Shown here: positions 1-9,021 of the stretch, piece after piece
Layout of the letters: each line of letters starts with the position of its first letter
Numbering within the stretch: position 1 is the stretch's first letter
Assembly: GCF_900188035.1 (NCBI RefSeq)
Contig: NZ_FZNN01000003.1
Span: 186,001 to 250,000 of the forward strand
Length of the DNA stretch: 64,000 nucleotides
DNA from: Puniceibacterium sediminis
GTDB taxonomy: Bacteria; Pseudomonadota; Alphaproteobacteria; Rhodobacterales; Rhodobacteraceae
Reading direction: 5' to 3'
The notes under the pieces: generated by a model
The model's input: only the letters and a program-made list of their open reading frames with translations
Told to the model about the DNA's origin: nothing
Databases searched by the model: none
Made by a program: the position numbers and the translations under genes

Positions 1-783
1 CAATGCTTTGACGCGCTTGCCGATTTCTCGTCGCTGAAGAAAAACGTCGTGGCCGGCCTCGACATCATGATCATCCGCGAACTGACCTCCGGCGTCTACT
101 TTGGCGAACCGCGCGGGATCTTCAAGGAAGGCAACGAACGCGTCGGCATCAACACCCAGCGCTACACGGAATCCGAAATCGAACGTGTGGCCCGTTCCGG
201 TTTTGAAATGGCCCGCAAGCGCGGAAACAAGCTGTGTTCGATGGAAAAGGCCAACGTGATGGAATCCGGCGTGCTGTGGCGCGAAGTGGTCCAGCGCATC
301 GGCGACACCGAATACCCCGATGTCGAACTGTCGCACATGTATGCCGACGCCGGCGCCATGCAGCTGACCCGCTGGCCCAAGCAGTTCGACGTCATCGTCA
401 CCGACAACCTGTTCGGCGACCTGCTGTCCGACCTTGCCGCCATGCTGACCGGTTCGCTAGGTATGCTGCCCTCGGCCAGCCTCGGCGCGCCGATGGCCAA
501 TGGCCGCCCCAAGGCCCTGTACGAACCCGTACACGGCTCGGCGCCCGATATTGCCGGTCAGGGCAAGGCAAACCCGATCGCCTGCATCCTGTCCTTCGCC
601 ATGGCCCTGCGCTACAGCTTTGATCAGGGGGATGAAGCGACCCGGCTTGAAAAAGCTGTTGAGGCGGTTCTGGCCGATGGCTTCCGCACTGCGGACCTGC
701 TGGGAGAAGAGGGGGTAAGCCCGGTATCGACCTCGGAAATGGGTGATGCGGTGCTCAAGGCGCTGGATGCCAGCATCGCCTGA
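1..783 (+). CDS. leuB: 3-isopropylmalate dehydrogenase, C-terminal part (cut by window start)
   Basis: This is the last 260 residues of LeuB, which oxidatively decarboxylates 3-isopropylmalate to 2-oxoisocaproate with NAD+ in cytoplasmic leucine biosynthesis. The frame is open from the first base, so the true start lies left of the window; the GTG at 49 is internal. Family hallmarks are visible: a metal-binding stretch reading [11 protein letters not shown] and the NAD-binding segment [19 protein letters not shown] full LeuB is about 365-370 residues, so roughly 30% is missing. A strong terminator follows 30 bases after the stop, so leuB ends its transcription unit here. Isocitrate or tartrate dehydrogenase relatives share the fold, but the motif wording fits LeuB best. 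Confidence 0.95.
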   Translation, partial: QCFDALADFSSLKKNVVAGLDIMIIRELTSGVYFGEPRGIFKEGNERVGINTQRYTESEIERVARSGFEMARKRGNKLCSMEKANVMESGVLWREVVQRIGDTEYPDVELSHMYADAGAMQLTRWPKQFDVIVTDNLFGDLLSDLAAMLTGSLGMLPSASLGAPMANGRPKALYEPVHGSAPDIAGQGKANPIACILSFAMALRYSFDQGDEATRLEKAVEAVLADGFRTADLLGEEGVSPVSTSEMGDAVLKALDASIA

Positions 784-809
784 TCGCAGCTGACACGAAC
801 CAAAGCTGA

Positions 810-832
810 AGCCCCCCGCGCGGGGGCTTTTT
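810..832 (+). terminator. Rho-independent terminator after leuB
   Basis: A 7-bp GC stem (AGCCCCC pairing with GGGGGCT) with a 5-base loop is followed by a run of five T. It sits 27 bases after the leuB stop. Confidence 0.9.
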
Positions 833-942
833 GCTGTCAGATGAACGGGTGATTCAGAAACACCGGGTATTGCCTCTTGAACCAACGCGTCCTGCGGGGG
901 TAGCAAAGTTCATGTTAGCGAAAACAGCGAGCGGTGAGGAAG

Positions 943-1908
943 ATGAGTCCAAACGTAAACGGCGCACTCCTGTCGCTCCTGTCTTTCGGGATTTATGCCA
1001 GTCACGACGTGATCGTCAAAACTCTGGGTGGCACCTACAGCCCCTTCCAGATCGTGTTCTTCAGCGTGCTCTTCAGCTTTCCACTCGCGATGATCTTGCT
1101 GATCCGCGACTCGGAACCGGGCCATCTGCGCCCCGTTCATCCCTGGTGGACCGCCCTGCGCACCGTCGCAGCCGTCACAACCGGTGCCTCTGCGTTTTAT
1201 GCCTTTTCCAACCTGCCGCTTGCACAGGTCTATGCGATCCTCTTTGCCGCGCCGCTGATCATCACGCTTCTGTCGATCCCCATTCTGGGGGAACGCGTGC
1301 GCCTGCGCCGCTGGATGGCGGTGATCGTCGGGTTGTGCGGCGTTCTGGTCGTGCTGCGTCCCGGTATGACCACCCTTGCCGCCGGTCACATGGCGGCACT
1401 TGTGGCGGCCTTCGGATCGGCGCTGGCGTCAATCATCGTGCGCAAGATCGGAAACGAGGAACGCCCCGTCGTGCTGGTACTCTATCCGATGCTCACCAAC
1501 TTTGTGGTGATGGGCGCGCTGACCGCCTTTGTCTATGTCCCGATGCCGCTGGAACATCTGGCGCTGAACGCCACCATGGCGCTGCTGGGCTTTACCGCGT
1601 CGATCATCATCATCTACGCCTACAAGGCGGCCGAGGCGGTGATCGTCGCGCCGATGCAATATTCCCAGATCCTGTGGGCGACGATCTTTGGCGTCCTGTT
1701 GTTTGACGAAATTCCCGATGCGCTGACCCTGCTGGGTGCGGGAATCATCATCGCCAGCGGCATCTACATCGTGGTGCGCGAAGGCGTTGCGGATACGTCT
1801 GAAAACACGCCGGTGCTCCAGAACCGCAGCCGGTTTGAGACCGGAACAATCCCGCGGATCAGTACGCTTTTGCGTCTGCGCAAGGACAGGGCCAAAGATC
1901 CGCACTGA
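943..1908 (+). CDS. EamA/DMT-family transporter
   Basis: A 321-residue inner-membrane protein with about ten hydrophobic segments, arranged as two five-helix EamA repeats. This is the usual size and build of drug/metabolite exporters in the DMT superfamily. It opens with hydrophobic residues and a YASHDVIVK stretch typical of roseobacter EamA proteins. The substrate cannot be read from sequence; relatives export amino acids, nucleosides or other metabolites. I chose ATG 943; a GTG at 934 in the same frame is possible and would add three residues, and the GAGGA upstream is rather close to 943. It lies alone between a terminator and a tRNA gene, so it is probably monocistronic. Confidence 0.85.
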   Translation: MSPNVNGALLSLLSFGIYASHDVIVKTLGGTYSPFQIVFFSVLFSFPLAMILLIRDSEPGHLRPVHPWWTALRTVAAVTTGASAFYAFSNLPLAQVYAILFAAPLIITLLSIPILGERVRLRRWMAVIVGLCGVLVVLRPGMTTLAAGHMAALVAAFGSALASIIVRKIGNEERPVVLVLYPMLTNFVVMGALTAFVYVPMPLEHLALNATMALLGFTASIIIIYAYKAAEAVIVAPMQYSQILWATIFGVLLFDEIPDALTLLGAGIIIASGIYIVVREGVADTSENTPVLQNRSRFETGTIPRISTLLRLRKDRAKDPH

Positions 1909-1953
1909 GCCCTTGCCAAAGCATCCGCAACGGGCTATCCCGCCCGCCACGGT

Positions 1954-2030
1954 CGGAGTGTAGCGCAGCCTGGTAGCGCACCTGCTTCGGGAGCAGGGGG
2001 TCGGAGGTTCGAATCCTCTCACTCCGACCA
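1954..2030 (+). tRNA. tRNA-Pro (anticodon CGG)
   Basis: A complete 77-base cloverleaf. The acceptor arm CGGAGTG pairs with CACTCCG and is followed by the discriminator A and an encoded CCA end. The anticodon stem CCTGC/GCAGG encloses the loop TTCGGGA, giving anticodon CGG at 1988-1990, which reads CCG proline codons. The T loop TTCGAAT and D-loop GG are present. Confidence 0.97.
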
Positions 2031-2063
2031 ATTTCCCGATTTCAACATATCCGCTAAAGTTCC

Positions 2064-2230
2064 CAGCCCGGCATCATGGCGCGCAGTGCCGCCGAGCAGT
2101 GCACGACCGCCGTATGGCCGGGCGCTTTTGTGACGCCCTCGCATCGCTGAAATGGCCTGCGGGACTGAACCATAAGGTGCCTCGCACTATCGGCGGGCAG
2201 CGCCGACCTGCGGTCCTGCGCTGCCCTCCG
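2064..2230 (+). repeat. Dispersed intergenic element, copy A (about 167 bp)
   Basis: One of three similar elements (others at 22004-22167 and 26997-27165). The left end starts CAGCCCGG, runs through GCAGTGCCGCCG and ends its first half with a GCTTTTGTGACG-like box. The right end has ACCTGCGGTCCTGCGCTGCC. The left and right ends contain partly complementary GGCAGCGCC / GGCGCTGCC blocks, so the transcript can fold. The three copies are 164-169 bp. This copy lies between convergent tRNA-Pro and the cytochrome gene. I see no gene in it. Confidence 0.7.
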
Positions 2231-2255
2231 TTAGGTCCCCATCCCAAAAGTCGGA

Positions 2256-5243
2256 TTACTCCAGCTTTGCCTCCGCCCAGGCGGTTTTCAGCTTCCAGCC
2301 CTCGATGATCGTGCCCTCGGTCTTGAGCCGACTGGCAAAGGAATAGAGCCGCTGCGTCGCCGGTCCCTTTGGCGCCGTCTCGAACCGCTGCTTGAGGTAA
2401 TAGGGCGGTATCGCCTGTGAATAGAGCGTTGCCGTCACCTTGACCGTTCCCGGATCGGTGCCTTCGGGCAGGGCGATCCGGTATTCCAGCTGGTCCTCTC
2501 CGGGGGTGAAATCCGGATCCGACGCGGCGCGCCCCTCTGGCATCGTGGCCTTCATAAAGGCGGCTGTCACCTCGCTGTCGCCGAACTTGGCCTTGAAGGC
2601 ATCCGTTCCCGGCGTCAGCGCCCCATGGGGTGTCAGGCGATTGTCTTTGGGGTGATAGACCCGGTGGACAAAGCTGGTGGTGAATTCCCGCTCGGCATTC
2701 TGCGTCAGCTCTTCGTAGATCTGCACCTGATCGGGGCTGTCGATCACCTGATGATGCGGCTGATACAGCGCCTCGGTCGCCCCTTCGGGCACCACGTCCA
2801 GAAACTCGGTGTTGAGCCGCTTGCCATCCGCGCCGATGATCACCCCGGCTGCGTTCGAACAGCCCGAACACCAAAGCGTTTCCCCCCCTGGATCGGTGGC
2901 CCTCACCTCAAGAAACGCGCGGCGGAAACCGACGCCGGATGGCAGGCGGTGCCCGGTTTTGTTCCCGACCGCGACTTTGGCCACCAGACCACCGTCGCCC
3001 TCGCCCAGATACAGCGAGACCGACGCCGTCTCATTCCGGGCCTGCAACTCCATCGTGTCGATCGCCAGCTGCGCGCCGTTGTCGGCATAGGTCATCGGAT
3101 CCGTCAGGCTCATCCCGGTTTCATCGCTGAACTGGCGCATCATCTCGACCATATAGGCGTTGAGGCCGACGAAATTGTGCCGCTTGTACCCCTCGCGGAA
3201 GGGCACGTTGATCTCTTCTGTCGGCAAAAGATTTTCCACATCCGGCATAGCACTGTCCTGGATCGTGGCGATCTGCGTGGTGATCGTATCCAGCTTGATC
3301 TTGCCATCCACGCTCTCGAAATTGCCCTTCATATGACAATCCTGACAGGACTGTGCCGTGCCCGGATCGGCATAGGAACTGTTGACCCATTCGATATAGG
3401 TCGCCTGTTCGACCGAGTGCTGGAATTTGGTCAGCGGTTCCGGAAAGGTCACGCCGTACTGGCTGTTCAGGAATTCCGACCCGTTGACCGACGCCTGATT
3501 GAACACGGCCTGATCCGCAGCGGTATAGCCGGGCAGGGGCGCGTTCGGATCGGCATCAACGTTGGGCAGGTTGATCGTGTGGCAGGCGCCGCACAGCTCA
3601 CTGTTCTTGATATAATCGTCATGCTCGGGGGTGATGCCCATCGCGTTCTGCATCGGTTTCTGGCGGACATCCTTGAACGGCCCGATCAGTTTATCCGAAT
3701 CGTTCAGGCGGAAAACGCCCGTGGTCCCGTTCATCAGGTAGGTGTCGAGCTTGTTGTAATCCGGCTGCCCCTCGGCCCGCTCTGGCGGGGCGATATGGTG
3801 GCACACGGCGCAGGAAATCCCCTCGCGCGCGAGGTTGCCGTACTGGTGATAGGGATAGGTGCCATCGGCCTCCTGCGCCTCTTGCTCGGCCTGGGTCAGG
3901 GGGTCGTGCAGCAGGGTATAGGCCACCTTGAAGTTGTTGGGGTTCAGTCCCGCATCGGGGTTGGCATGGGCGTCGATCTGCAACTGCCGCTGTCCCATCG
4001 CGCCATGGCAGGACAGGCAGGTCGTGCCGACATTTGCCGCCAGATCACCATTTCCCGCCGCCTCAAGCAGGGCGAATTCGCTTTCCAACTGCGCGAAAAA
4101 GATCGGATCGCGTCCGGCCAGCCCCATGGGCGACCAGCGCCATTCGCCATATTCCGAAATGTTGTATCCGTCGCCGTATTTTGGCCCGTCCTGCAGGAAC
4201 ATCGTCGTCCCGGAGGGCGGCCCGCCAAGCCCGCCATGACAGCCGACGCAGTTGTCCGAGCTCAGGAAATGCTGCGGATCATTGGGCCGCGATGGCACAT
4301 GGTCGAGCCATTCGCTCGGCATCTTCAGCACCTGATCCGGGGGCACATCAATGCCGCCGGTGGCTGGGAACATCTCGGTAAAGACCGGGTTCACGTCGAT
4401 CGGCGATTCGGGCGCGGCTGCGTTCAGCTTGGCCAGCAGGGCCCGATTGTGAAACATGTCGTCGATCAGCTCACCCTCGGATGCCCCCATCGCCGGGCGC
4501 TGCCATTTCGGCAGGTTGAACGGCCCAGGCGGAAAGTCCTCCAGCTTGCGCCAGCTTTCGTCGACGTTAAAGATCAGCGGCTCGCCCGGGTATCCCTCGA
4601 CATTCGACAGTGCCGAAAAGATCAGCTCGTTGGCCGAAGAAGCATGGCAACGCATGCAGGTGCCTGCCCCCGCCTGACCCGAGGGCGGGTTGAAGGGTGC
4701 ATCGAAACTGTCGATTGCGGCGTCCTGCGCGACAGAGGCAAAGAACCAGCCGCCGTGACTGATCGCGCTGTCCTTGACCATCACGGTCCAGTTCAGGTTG
4801 TCGCCCTTTTTCAGGTATTTCAGCATCTCGGCTTCGACCAGCGCGGGGTCCTCCGGGTGCATGTATTCCAGCATCTCGCGGTATTCGTTGTAGCGCGCGG
4901 CGGGCGAAGCCACCATTTCCTTGACCACGATAGAGCCATCCGGCACCGCGCCCAGCCGCCCGCCCTCAAGCCAATCAATGACTTCGGGCGAATAGTAGAT
5001 CCGCACCGCAGGGTGCACACCGTAGGAGGTGTCGAGGACGAAAGGCCCGGTGTCACGCCAGCTTTTGTCCGGGGTCCAGCCAAGGTCGACATAGTCGCGG
5101 TTGGCGATAAAGGGATAGAGCGCGCTTTCGTAATCCAGCAGCGGCAGCTCTGACGGCATCGGCAGATTGGCGGGTGTTCCCTGTGCCTGAACGCCTTGGG
5201 TTGATCCGAGAATGAATGCGAGGCATGCCAAAAAACGCGTCAT
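2256..5243 (-). CDS. Secreted multihaem cytochrome c (six CXXCH sites)
   Basis: A 995-residue exported protein. An N-terminal signal peptide (hydrophobic residues 4-15, cleavage near VQAQG) directs it to the periplasm. Six haem-c attachment motifs are visible: CMRCH near 197, CVGCH near 332, CLSCH near 409, CAVCH near 478, CGACH near 551 and CQDCH near 633. A CSGCS near 800 lacks the histidine and should not bind haem. The C-terminal 250 residues carry the NKTGHRLPSG and RRAFLEV wording seen at the C-termini of some large multihaem cytochromes. The start has a good AAGGG ribosome site on its strand. It stands alone, with no partner oxidoreductase, quinol dehydrogenase or maturation gene nearby. 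The redox partner and substrate are unknown. Confidence 0.85.
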   Translation of the reverse strand: MTRFLACLAFILGSTQGVQAQGTPANLPMPSELPLLDYESALYPFIANRDYVDLGWTPDKSWRDTGPFVLDTSYGVHPAVRIYYSPEVIDWLEGGRLGAVPDGSIVVKEMVASPAARYNEYREMLEYMHPEDPALVEAEMLKYLKKGDNLNWTVMVKDSAISHGGWFFASVAQDAAIDSFDAPFNPPSGQAGAGTCMRCHASSANELIFSALSNVEGYPGEPLIFNVDESWRKLEDFPPGPFNLPKWQRPAMGASEGELIDDMFHNRALLAKLNAAAPESPIDVNPVFTEMFPATGGIDVPPDQVLKMPSEWLDHVPSRPNDPQHFLSSDNCVGCHGGLGGPPSGTTMFLQDGPKYGDGYNISEYGEWRWSPMGLAGRDPIFFAQLESEFALLEAAGNGDLAANVGTTCLSCHGAMGQRQLQIDAHANPDAGLNPNNFKVAYTLLHDPLTQAEQEAQEADGTYPYHQYGNLAREGISCAVCHHIAPPERAEGQPDYNKLDTYLMNGTTGVFRLNDSDKLIGPFKDVRQKPMQNAMGITPEHDDYIKNSELCGACHTINLPNVDADPNAPLPGYTAADQAVFNQASVNGSEFLNSQYGVTFPEPLTKFQHSVEQATYIEWVNSSYADPGTAQSCQDCHMKGNFESVDGKIKLDTITTQIATIQDSAMPDVENLLPTEEINVPFREGYKRHNFVGLNAYMVEMMRQFSDETGMSLTDPMTYADNGAQLAIDTMELQARNETASVSLYLGEGDGGLVAKVAVGNKTGHRLPSGVGFRRAFLEVRATDPGGETLWCSGCSNAAGVIIGADGKRLNTEFLDVVPEGATEALYQPHHQVIDSPDQVQIYEELTQNAEREFTTSFVHRVYHPKDNRLTPHGALTPGTDAFKAKFGDSEVTAAFMKATMPEGRAASDPDFTPGEDQLEYRIALPEGTDPGTVKVTATLYSQAIPPYYLKQRFETAPKGPATQRLYSFASRLKTEGTIIEGWKLKTAWAEAKLE

Positions 5244-5359
5244 GTGAAACCCTTCCAGCTAAAAATAGTGTCAGGATGCGAAGCAAGCGACGTTTTTGCA
5301 ACTAAAAAGTGTGGCCGCGTCCTTGGAATTTATGTTGGCTTTTGGCTGAAACAGCCGAT

Positions 5360-6598
5360 TCAGCCTTGTTTCAGAAAGGCCTGACCGTCCACAAGAAACC
5401 GTTCGGACAGCGGCAGACAGGCCGCACCCAGCGATCTGGCCGAGGGCCCAACCGTGCCGGCATTGACCTCGGGCGGAGTGATTCCCGCCATGTTGATCCG
5501 GGCCAGCGCAGTGCGGACGTCCTGCACCAGCCGGTCGCGGACCGCAGCAGGGATCCAGCCGTCGATCAACACAGATTCAAAATCGATGAGCGATGCCGAG
5601 GCCGCGATCGCATGGGCAATGCCCTTGGCCGCATCGGCAATCCAGATATCCATTATCCCCGGCGGCACCGACCAGTTTTCCGGATCGCCCCAAAGCCCCT
5701 GCGTCGGCAGGCCCTCTTGCTCCATCAATTTTTCGATGCCGGACAACGACGCGACGTCGATCAATTGCAGCGATCCCCCCGGCCCGGGCACAGGCATAGA
5801 CCCCAGCGCGCCGGCGTTGCCAGACCGGCCACTGTAGAGCGTCCCGTTCAGGACCAGCCCGCCCCCGATGAAGTACCCGACATAGAAATAAAGGAAATCG
5901 CGCGGGGTATCCTGTGCGCCCAGGACAAGCTCGGCCCCGCAGGCGCATGAGGCGTCGTTCTGCAGATACACCGGATAGGGCACCTGCGCCGCCAGTTCCG
6001 CCTTGATGTCGCGGTCCTGCCACGTCGCCATTTCCGCCGGATCGACCCCGATCAGCCGCGCCCAGTTCCACATCTCGAACGGCATCGCGATGCCAAGTCC
6101 GGCAATCCGGGCCTTCTGCTCAGCACTCAGCGGATCAGTCAGTTCCCGCAGTGCCTGCAGGGCAAAGCTGACCGTATCTTCGGGGTGGGGATAGGCATGG
6201 GTGCGTTGCACACGGCCGTGGACCTTGCCCAGAAAGTCGATCAGCACCAGTTCCTCGTTCCGTCGCCCGATCTTGATCCCAAGGAAATAGGCCCCCTCGG
6301 CTGCCAACCTCATCGGTACGGATGGTTGGCCGACCTTGCCGCGTACCGGGTCGCCCTTGACCAGCAGCCCGTCCGCCTCAAGCTGGCGCATGATCACCGA
6401 AACCGTTTGCGCAGACAGGCCCGTGGTGCGGGCGATTTCTGCCTTGGCCAGTGCGCCATGGCGGCGGACAAGGGTCAGCACCAACCGTTCGTTATGCGCG
6501 CGCATCCCGCTCTGGTTCGAGCCGCGGCTGCCGGGCTCTGCTAACCCATCGCCTCTGTCCGCTGTCGCAATCCGCTCCACGGTGACCTCTGAATTCAT
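5360..6598 (-). CDS. ROK-family transcriptional regulator
   Basis: A 412-residue DNA-binding protein. Residues roughly 30-95 form a winged helix-turn-helix (AKAEIARTTGLSAQTVSVIM), and residues 100-400 form the ROK domain related to sugar kinases. In such regulators the ROK part binds a sugar or sugar phosphate and controls DNA binding. The sensory region contains a CACGAELVLG stretch where zinc-binding cysteines often lie in the family. It is transcribed away from the sugar ABC operon starting at 6784, with a long perfect palindrome in between, so it very probably represses that operon and itself. The inducer is not known. It is a regulator rather than a kinase because of the N-terminal helix-turn-helix. 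Confidence 0.88.
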   Translation of the reverse strand: MNSEVTVERIATADRGDGLAEPGSRGSNQSGMRAHNERLVLTLVRRHGALAKAEIARTTGLSAQTVSVIMRQLEADGLLVKGDPVRGKVGQPSVPMRLAAEGAYFLGIKIGRRNEELVLIDFLGKVHGRVQRTHAYPHPEDTVSFALQALRELTDPLSAEQKARIAGLGIAMPFEMWNWARLIGVDPAEMATWQDRDIKAELAAQVPYPVYLQNDASCACGAELVLGAQDTPRDFLYFYVGYFIGGGLVLNGTLYSGRSGNAGALGSMPVPGPGGSLQLIDVASLSGIEKLMEQEGLPTQGLWGDPENWSVPPGIMDIWIADAAKGIAHAIAASASLIDFESVLIDGWIPAAVRDRLVQDVRTALARINMAGITPPEVNAGTVGPSARSLGAACLPLSERFLVDGQAFLKQG

Positions 6599-6634
6599 CC
6601 TGATACATGCCCCAGACTAGGGGGCTGCGGGTGG

Positions 6635-6675
6635 CTGTCAATAATAAATAAGATTGATTTATTTATTATTGACAG
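6635..6675. promoter_or_regulatory. ROK operator: perfect 16-bp inverted repeat with divergent -35 boxes
   Basis: CTGTCAATAATAAATA (6635-6650) is exactly complementary to 6660-6675, with a 9-base centre. The AT-rich arms resemble NagC/Mlc-type ROK operators. Each arm contains TTGACA, one on each strand (6669-6674 on plus, 6641-6636 on minus), so one palindrome would overlap the -35 of both the regulator and the ABC operon. The -10 boxes are weak. Confidence 0.85.
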
Positions 6676-6783
6676 GTCCGGGTGATTCCGTGTCTTGTGA
6701 CAAAGTAGGTGATGCACAGGGAGGTGTGTCCCCGACCAGAAAGCCGGCCAAGCCGGTTCTTGTTATCCTTTGGGAGGAACACA

Positions 6784-7818
6784 ATGACTTTTAACAAAAC
6801 CCGTACCGCCGGTCTGCTGGGCACTGCTGCTCTGATGACGCTGATGTCTGCGCCTGCCTTTGCCGCCGCACATTCCGTCAGCGCCTGCCTGATCACCAAG
6901 ACCGACACCAACCCGTTTTTCGTCAAGATGAAAGAAGGCGCCGAAGCCAAGGCCGAAGAGATGGGCATCACGCTCAGCTCTTATGCCGGCAAGATCGACG
7001 GCGACGTCGAGACGCAGATCGCGGCTGTGGAAAGCTGCATCGCCGCTGGTGCCAAGGGTATCCTGATCACCCCGTCCGACGGTGCGGCCCTTATGCCGGT
7101 CATCGCGCAGGCGCGTGAAGCCGGCGCGCTGGTCATCGCGCTGGATACGCCGTTTGAACCTGCGGATGTGGCCGACGCAACATTTGCCACCGACAACTTC
7201 AAGGCCGGCGTACTGATCGGCGAATGGGCCGCCGCCAAGATGGGCGACACTTCGGCTGCCAAAATCGCGTTGCTCGACCTCAACCCCTCCGAGGTATCGG
7301 TCGACTATCTGCGCGACAACGGCTTCCTTCAGGGCTTTGGCATCGACATCAAGGACCCGACCGACATCGGCGACGAGGATGACGAACGCATCGTCGGCAA
7401 CGACGTCACCAACGGCAACGAAGAAGGCGGCCGGACCGCGATGGAAAACCTGATGCAGATGGATAACGGCATCAACGTTGTCTACACCATCAACGAACCC
7501 GCAGCGGCCGGTGCCTATGAGGCGCTGAAATCCTTTGGCATGGAAGATCAGGCGCTGATCGTTTCGGTCGACGGTGGCTGCCCAGGTGTGCAGAACGTCA
7601 AGGAAGGCATTATCGGCGCGACTTCCATGCAGTTCCCGCTGTTGATGGCCTCCATGGGGATCGAAGCGATTGCCGCCTTCGCCAAGGACGGCACCAAGCC
7701 GCAGAACACCGAAGGTCTGGATTTTTTCAACACCGGTGTCGAATTGGTGACGGACGAGCCGATCGAAGGCATCCCGTCAATCACCTCCGACGAAGCACTG
7801 GAAAAGTGCTGGGGCTAA
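6784..7818 (+). CDS. frcB: Sugar ABC transporter substrate-binding protein (fructose FrcB-like)
   Basis: A 344-residue periplasmic binding protein of the ribose/fructose type (Peripla_BP_4 fold). The signal peptide ends at APAFAAAHS, and the mature protein begins with the typical [19 protein letters not shown]. It captures a monosaccharide and delivers it to the permease at 7933. The ATG at 6784 is preceded by GGGAGGAA, the best ribosome site in the region. The order binding protein, permease, ATPase matches frcBCA of rhizobia, but the frcK kinase is absent. Fructose is the likely substrate by resemblance; ribose or mannose cannot be excluded. A GC hairpin just after the stop may protect the transcript and raise binding-protein yield over the permease. 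Confidence 0.85.
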   Translation: MTFNKTRTAGLLGTAALMTLMSAPAFAAAHSVSACLITKTDTNPFFVKMKEGAEAKAEEMGITLSSYAGKIDGDVETQIAAVESCIAAGAKGILITPSDGAALMPVIAQAREAGALVIALDTPFEPADVADATFATDNFKAGVLIGEWAAAKMGDTSAAKIALLDLNPSEVSVDYLRDNGFLQGFGIDIKDPTDIGDEDDERIVGNDVTNGNEEGGRTAMENLMQMDNGINVVYTINEPAAAGAYEALKSFGMEDQALIVSVDGGCPGVQNVKEGIIGATSMQFPLLMASMGIEAIAAFAKDGTKPQNTEGLDFFNTGVELVTDEPIEGIPSITSDEALEKCWG

Positions 7819-7840
7819 GCCTCCGGTACTTTCAGGGAGG

Positions 7841-7854
7841 GGGCCGCGCGGCCC
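7841..7854 (+). other. Intercistronic GC hairpin after the binding-protein gene
   Basis: GGGCCGC directly followed by its complement GCGGCCC. It lies between the binding-protein and permease genes with only three T after it, which fits an mRNA-stabilising or partial-terminator stem rather than a full stop. Confidence 0.6.
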
Positions 7855-7932
7855 TTTCCCACTCTCACCCCTCTCGCAAATCTTTGACCTGACAGTCCGT
7901 TTCAGCCACGCTGGACCGGAGGAGGAGAGATC

Positions 7933-9021
7933 ATGACGGACACGAACCAGACCCCGGCCAAGGGGCAGGACTTTGAAAGCTCGCTTGATAAAAGCGACAA
8001 GAAGGTCGCGGAATTCGAGCACAGGCGCAAAGGTTTGGTGGACGGTCTCCAGCACCTTCTGCACCTCAATCCGACGCTGGTGCCGGTCATGGTTCTGGTA
8101 GTTTCGGTCCTGATCTTCAGCCTGCCGATGGTGACCGGCGGCAAATTCATGACCATGTTCAACCTGTCTCTGATCATGCAGCAGGTGTCGATCATCGGCG
8201 TTCTGGCTGCGGCGCAGTCTCTGATCATCCTGACAGCGGGCATCGACCTGTCTGTCGGGGCTCTGATGATCTTTTCCGCTGTGGTCATGGGTCTGCTGGG
8301 CGTCAATCTGGGTGTCCCCAGCTTTATCGCGCTGATCGCTGGATTTGTGGTGGCCATCGGTGGCGGGCTGATGAACGGCCTTCTCGTCACCCGGATCAAA
8401 CTGCCGCCCTTTATCGTGACGCTGGGCACATGGTACATATTCCTCTCGGTTCTGCGCCTGCTGACCGGATCCCAGTCGATCCGCAGTCAGGACATCGACG
8501 CCGAGGCTCCGATACTCAAGATTTTCGGCAGCTTCATCTCAATCGGTTCTGCACGCATCACCTTTGGCGTGATCCTGATGATCGTGGTTTTCGCGGTGCT
8601 ATGGTATTTCCTGAACAAGACCGCCTGGGGGCGCCACGTCTATGCCATTGGCGACGATAAAGAGGCCGCCGAACTGGCGGGCATCAAGACCGACCGCACC
8701 CTGCTGACTGTCTACATGGCCTCCGGTGCTGTGGTCGGCATTGCGGCCTGGGCATCCATCGGTCGGGTCGGGTCGATTTCCCCCAACGCCTTTGCCGAGG
8801 CGAACCTGCAAAGCATCACCGCCGTGGTGATCGGGGGCATCTCGCTTTTCGGTGGGCGCGGTTCGATCCTTGGGCCGTTGTTCGGCGCGCTCATCGTGGG
8901 TGTGTTTGAATCGGGTCTTCGCCTCGCCGGTCTTGACGTGCAGTGGCAGGTCTTTGCCATCGGTTGGCTCATCATTCTCGCGGTCGCCATCGACCAATGG
9001 ATCAGAAAGGTTTCGGCATGA
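7933..9021 (+). CDS. frcC: Sugar ABC transporter permease (FrcC-like)
   Basis: A 362-residue inner-membrane permease of the BPD_transp_2 (RbsC) family with about ten membrane segments from residue 50 onward and a hydrophilic N-terminal 45 residues. The conserved LTAGIDLSVGA loop and the GRGSILGPLFGAL segment typical of sugar permeases are visible. The start ATG follows GGAGGAGGAG. Its stop overlaps the start of the ATPase gene in ATGA, so the two are translationally coupled. It forms the membrane channel of the transporter with 6784 and 9018. Confidence 0.9.
   Translation: MTDTNQTPAKGQDFESSLDKSDKKVAEFEHRRKGLVDGLQHLLHLNPTLVPVMVLVVSVLIFSLPMVTGGKFMTMFNLSLIMQQVSIIGVLAAAQSLIILTAGIDLSVGALMIFSAVVMGLLGVNLGVPSFIALIAGFVVAIGGGLMNGLLVTRIKLPPFIVTLGTWYIFLSVLRLLTGSQSIRSQDIDAEAPILKIFGSFISIGSARITFGVILMIVVFAVLWYFLNKTAWGRHVYAIGDDKEAAELAGIKTDRTLLTVYMASGAVVGIAAWASIGRVGSISPNAFAEANLQSITAVVIGGISLFGGRGSILGPLFGALIVGVFESGLRLAGLDVQWQVFAIGWLIILAVAIDQWIRKVSA

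Noticed and set aside
2625-5153. 842-residue open frame on the plus strand
   Set aside because: It lies entirely opposite the cytochrome gene, shows the arginine/histidine-rich composition of a GC-rich shadow frame and has no domain.
2256-5243. Seventh haem site at CSGCS near residue 800
   Set aside because: The histidine after the second cysteine is missing.
5360-6598. Fructokinase completing the sugar operon
   Set aside because: The ROK protein carries an N-terminal helix-turn-helix, so it is a regulator.
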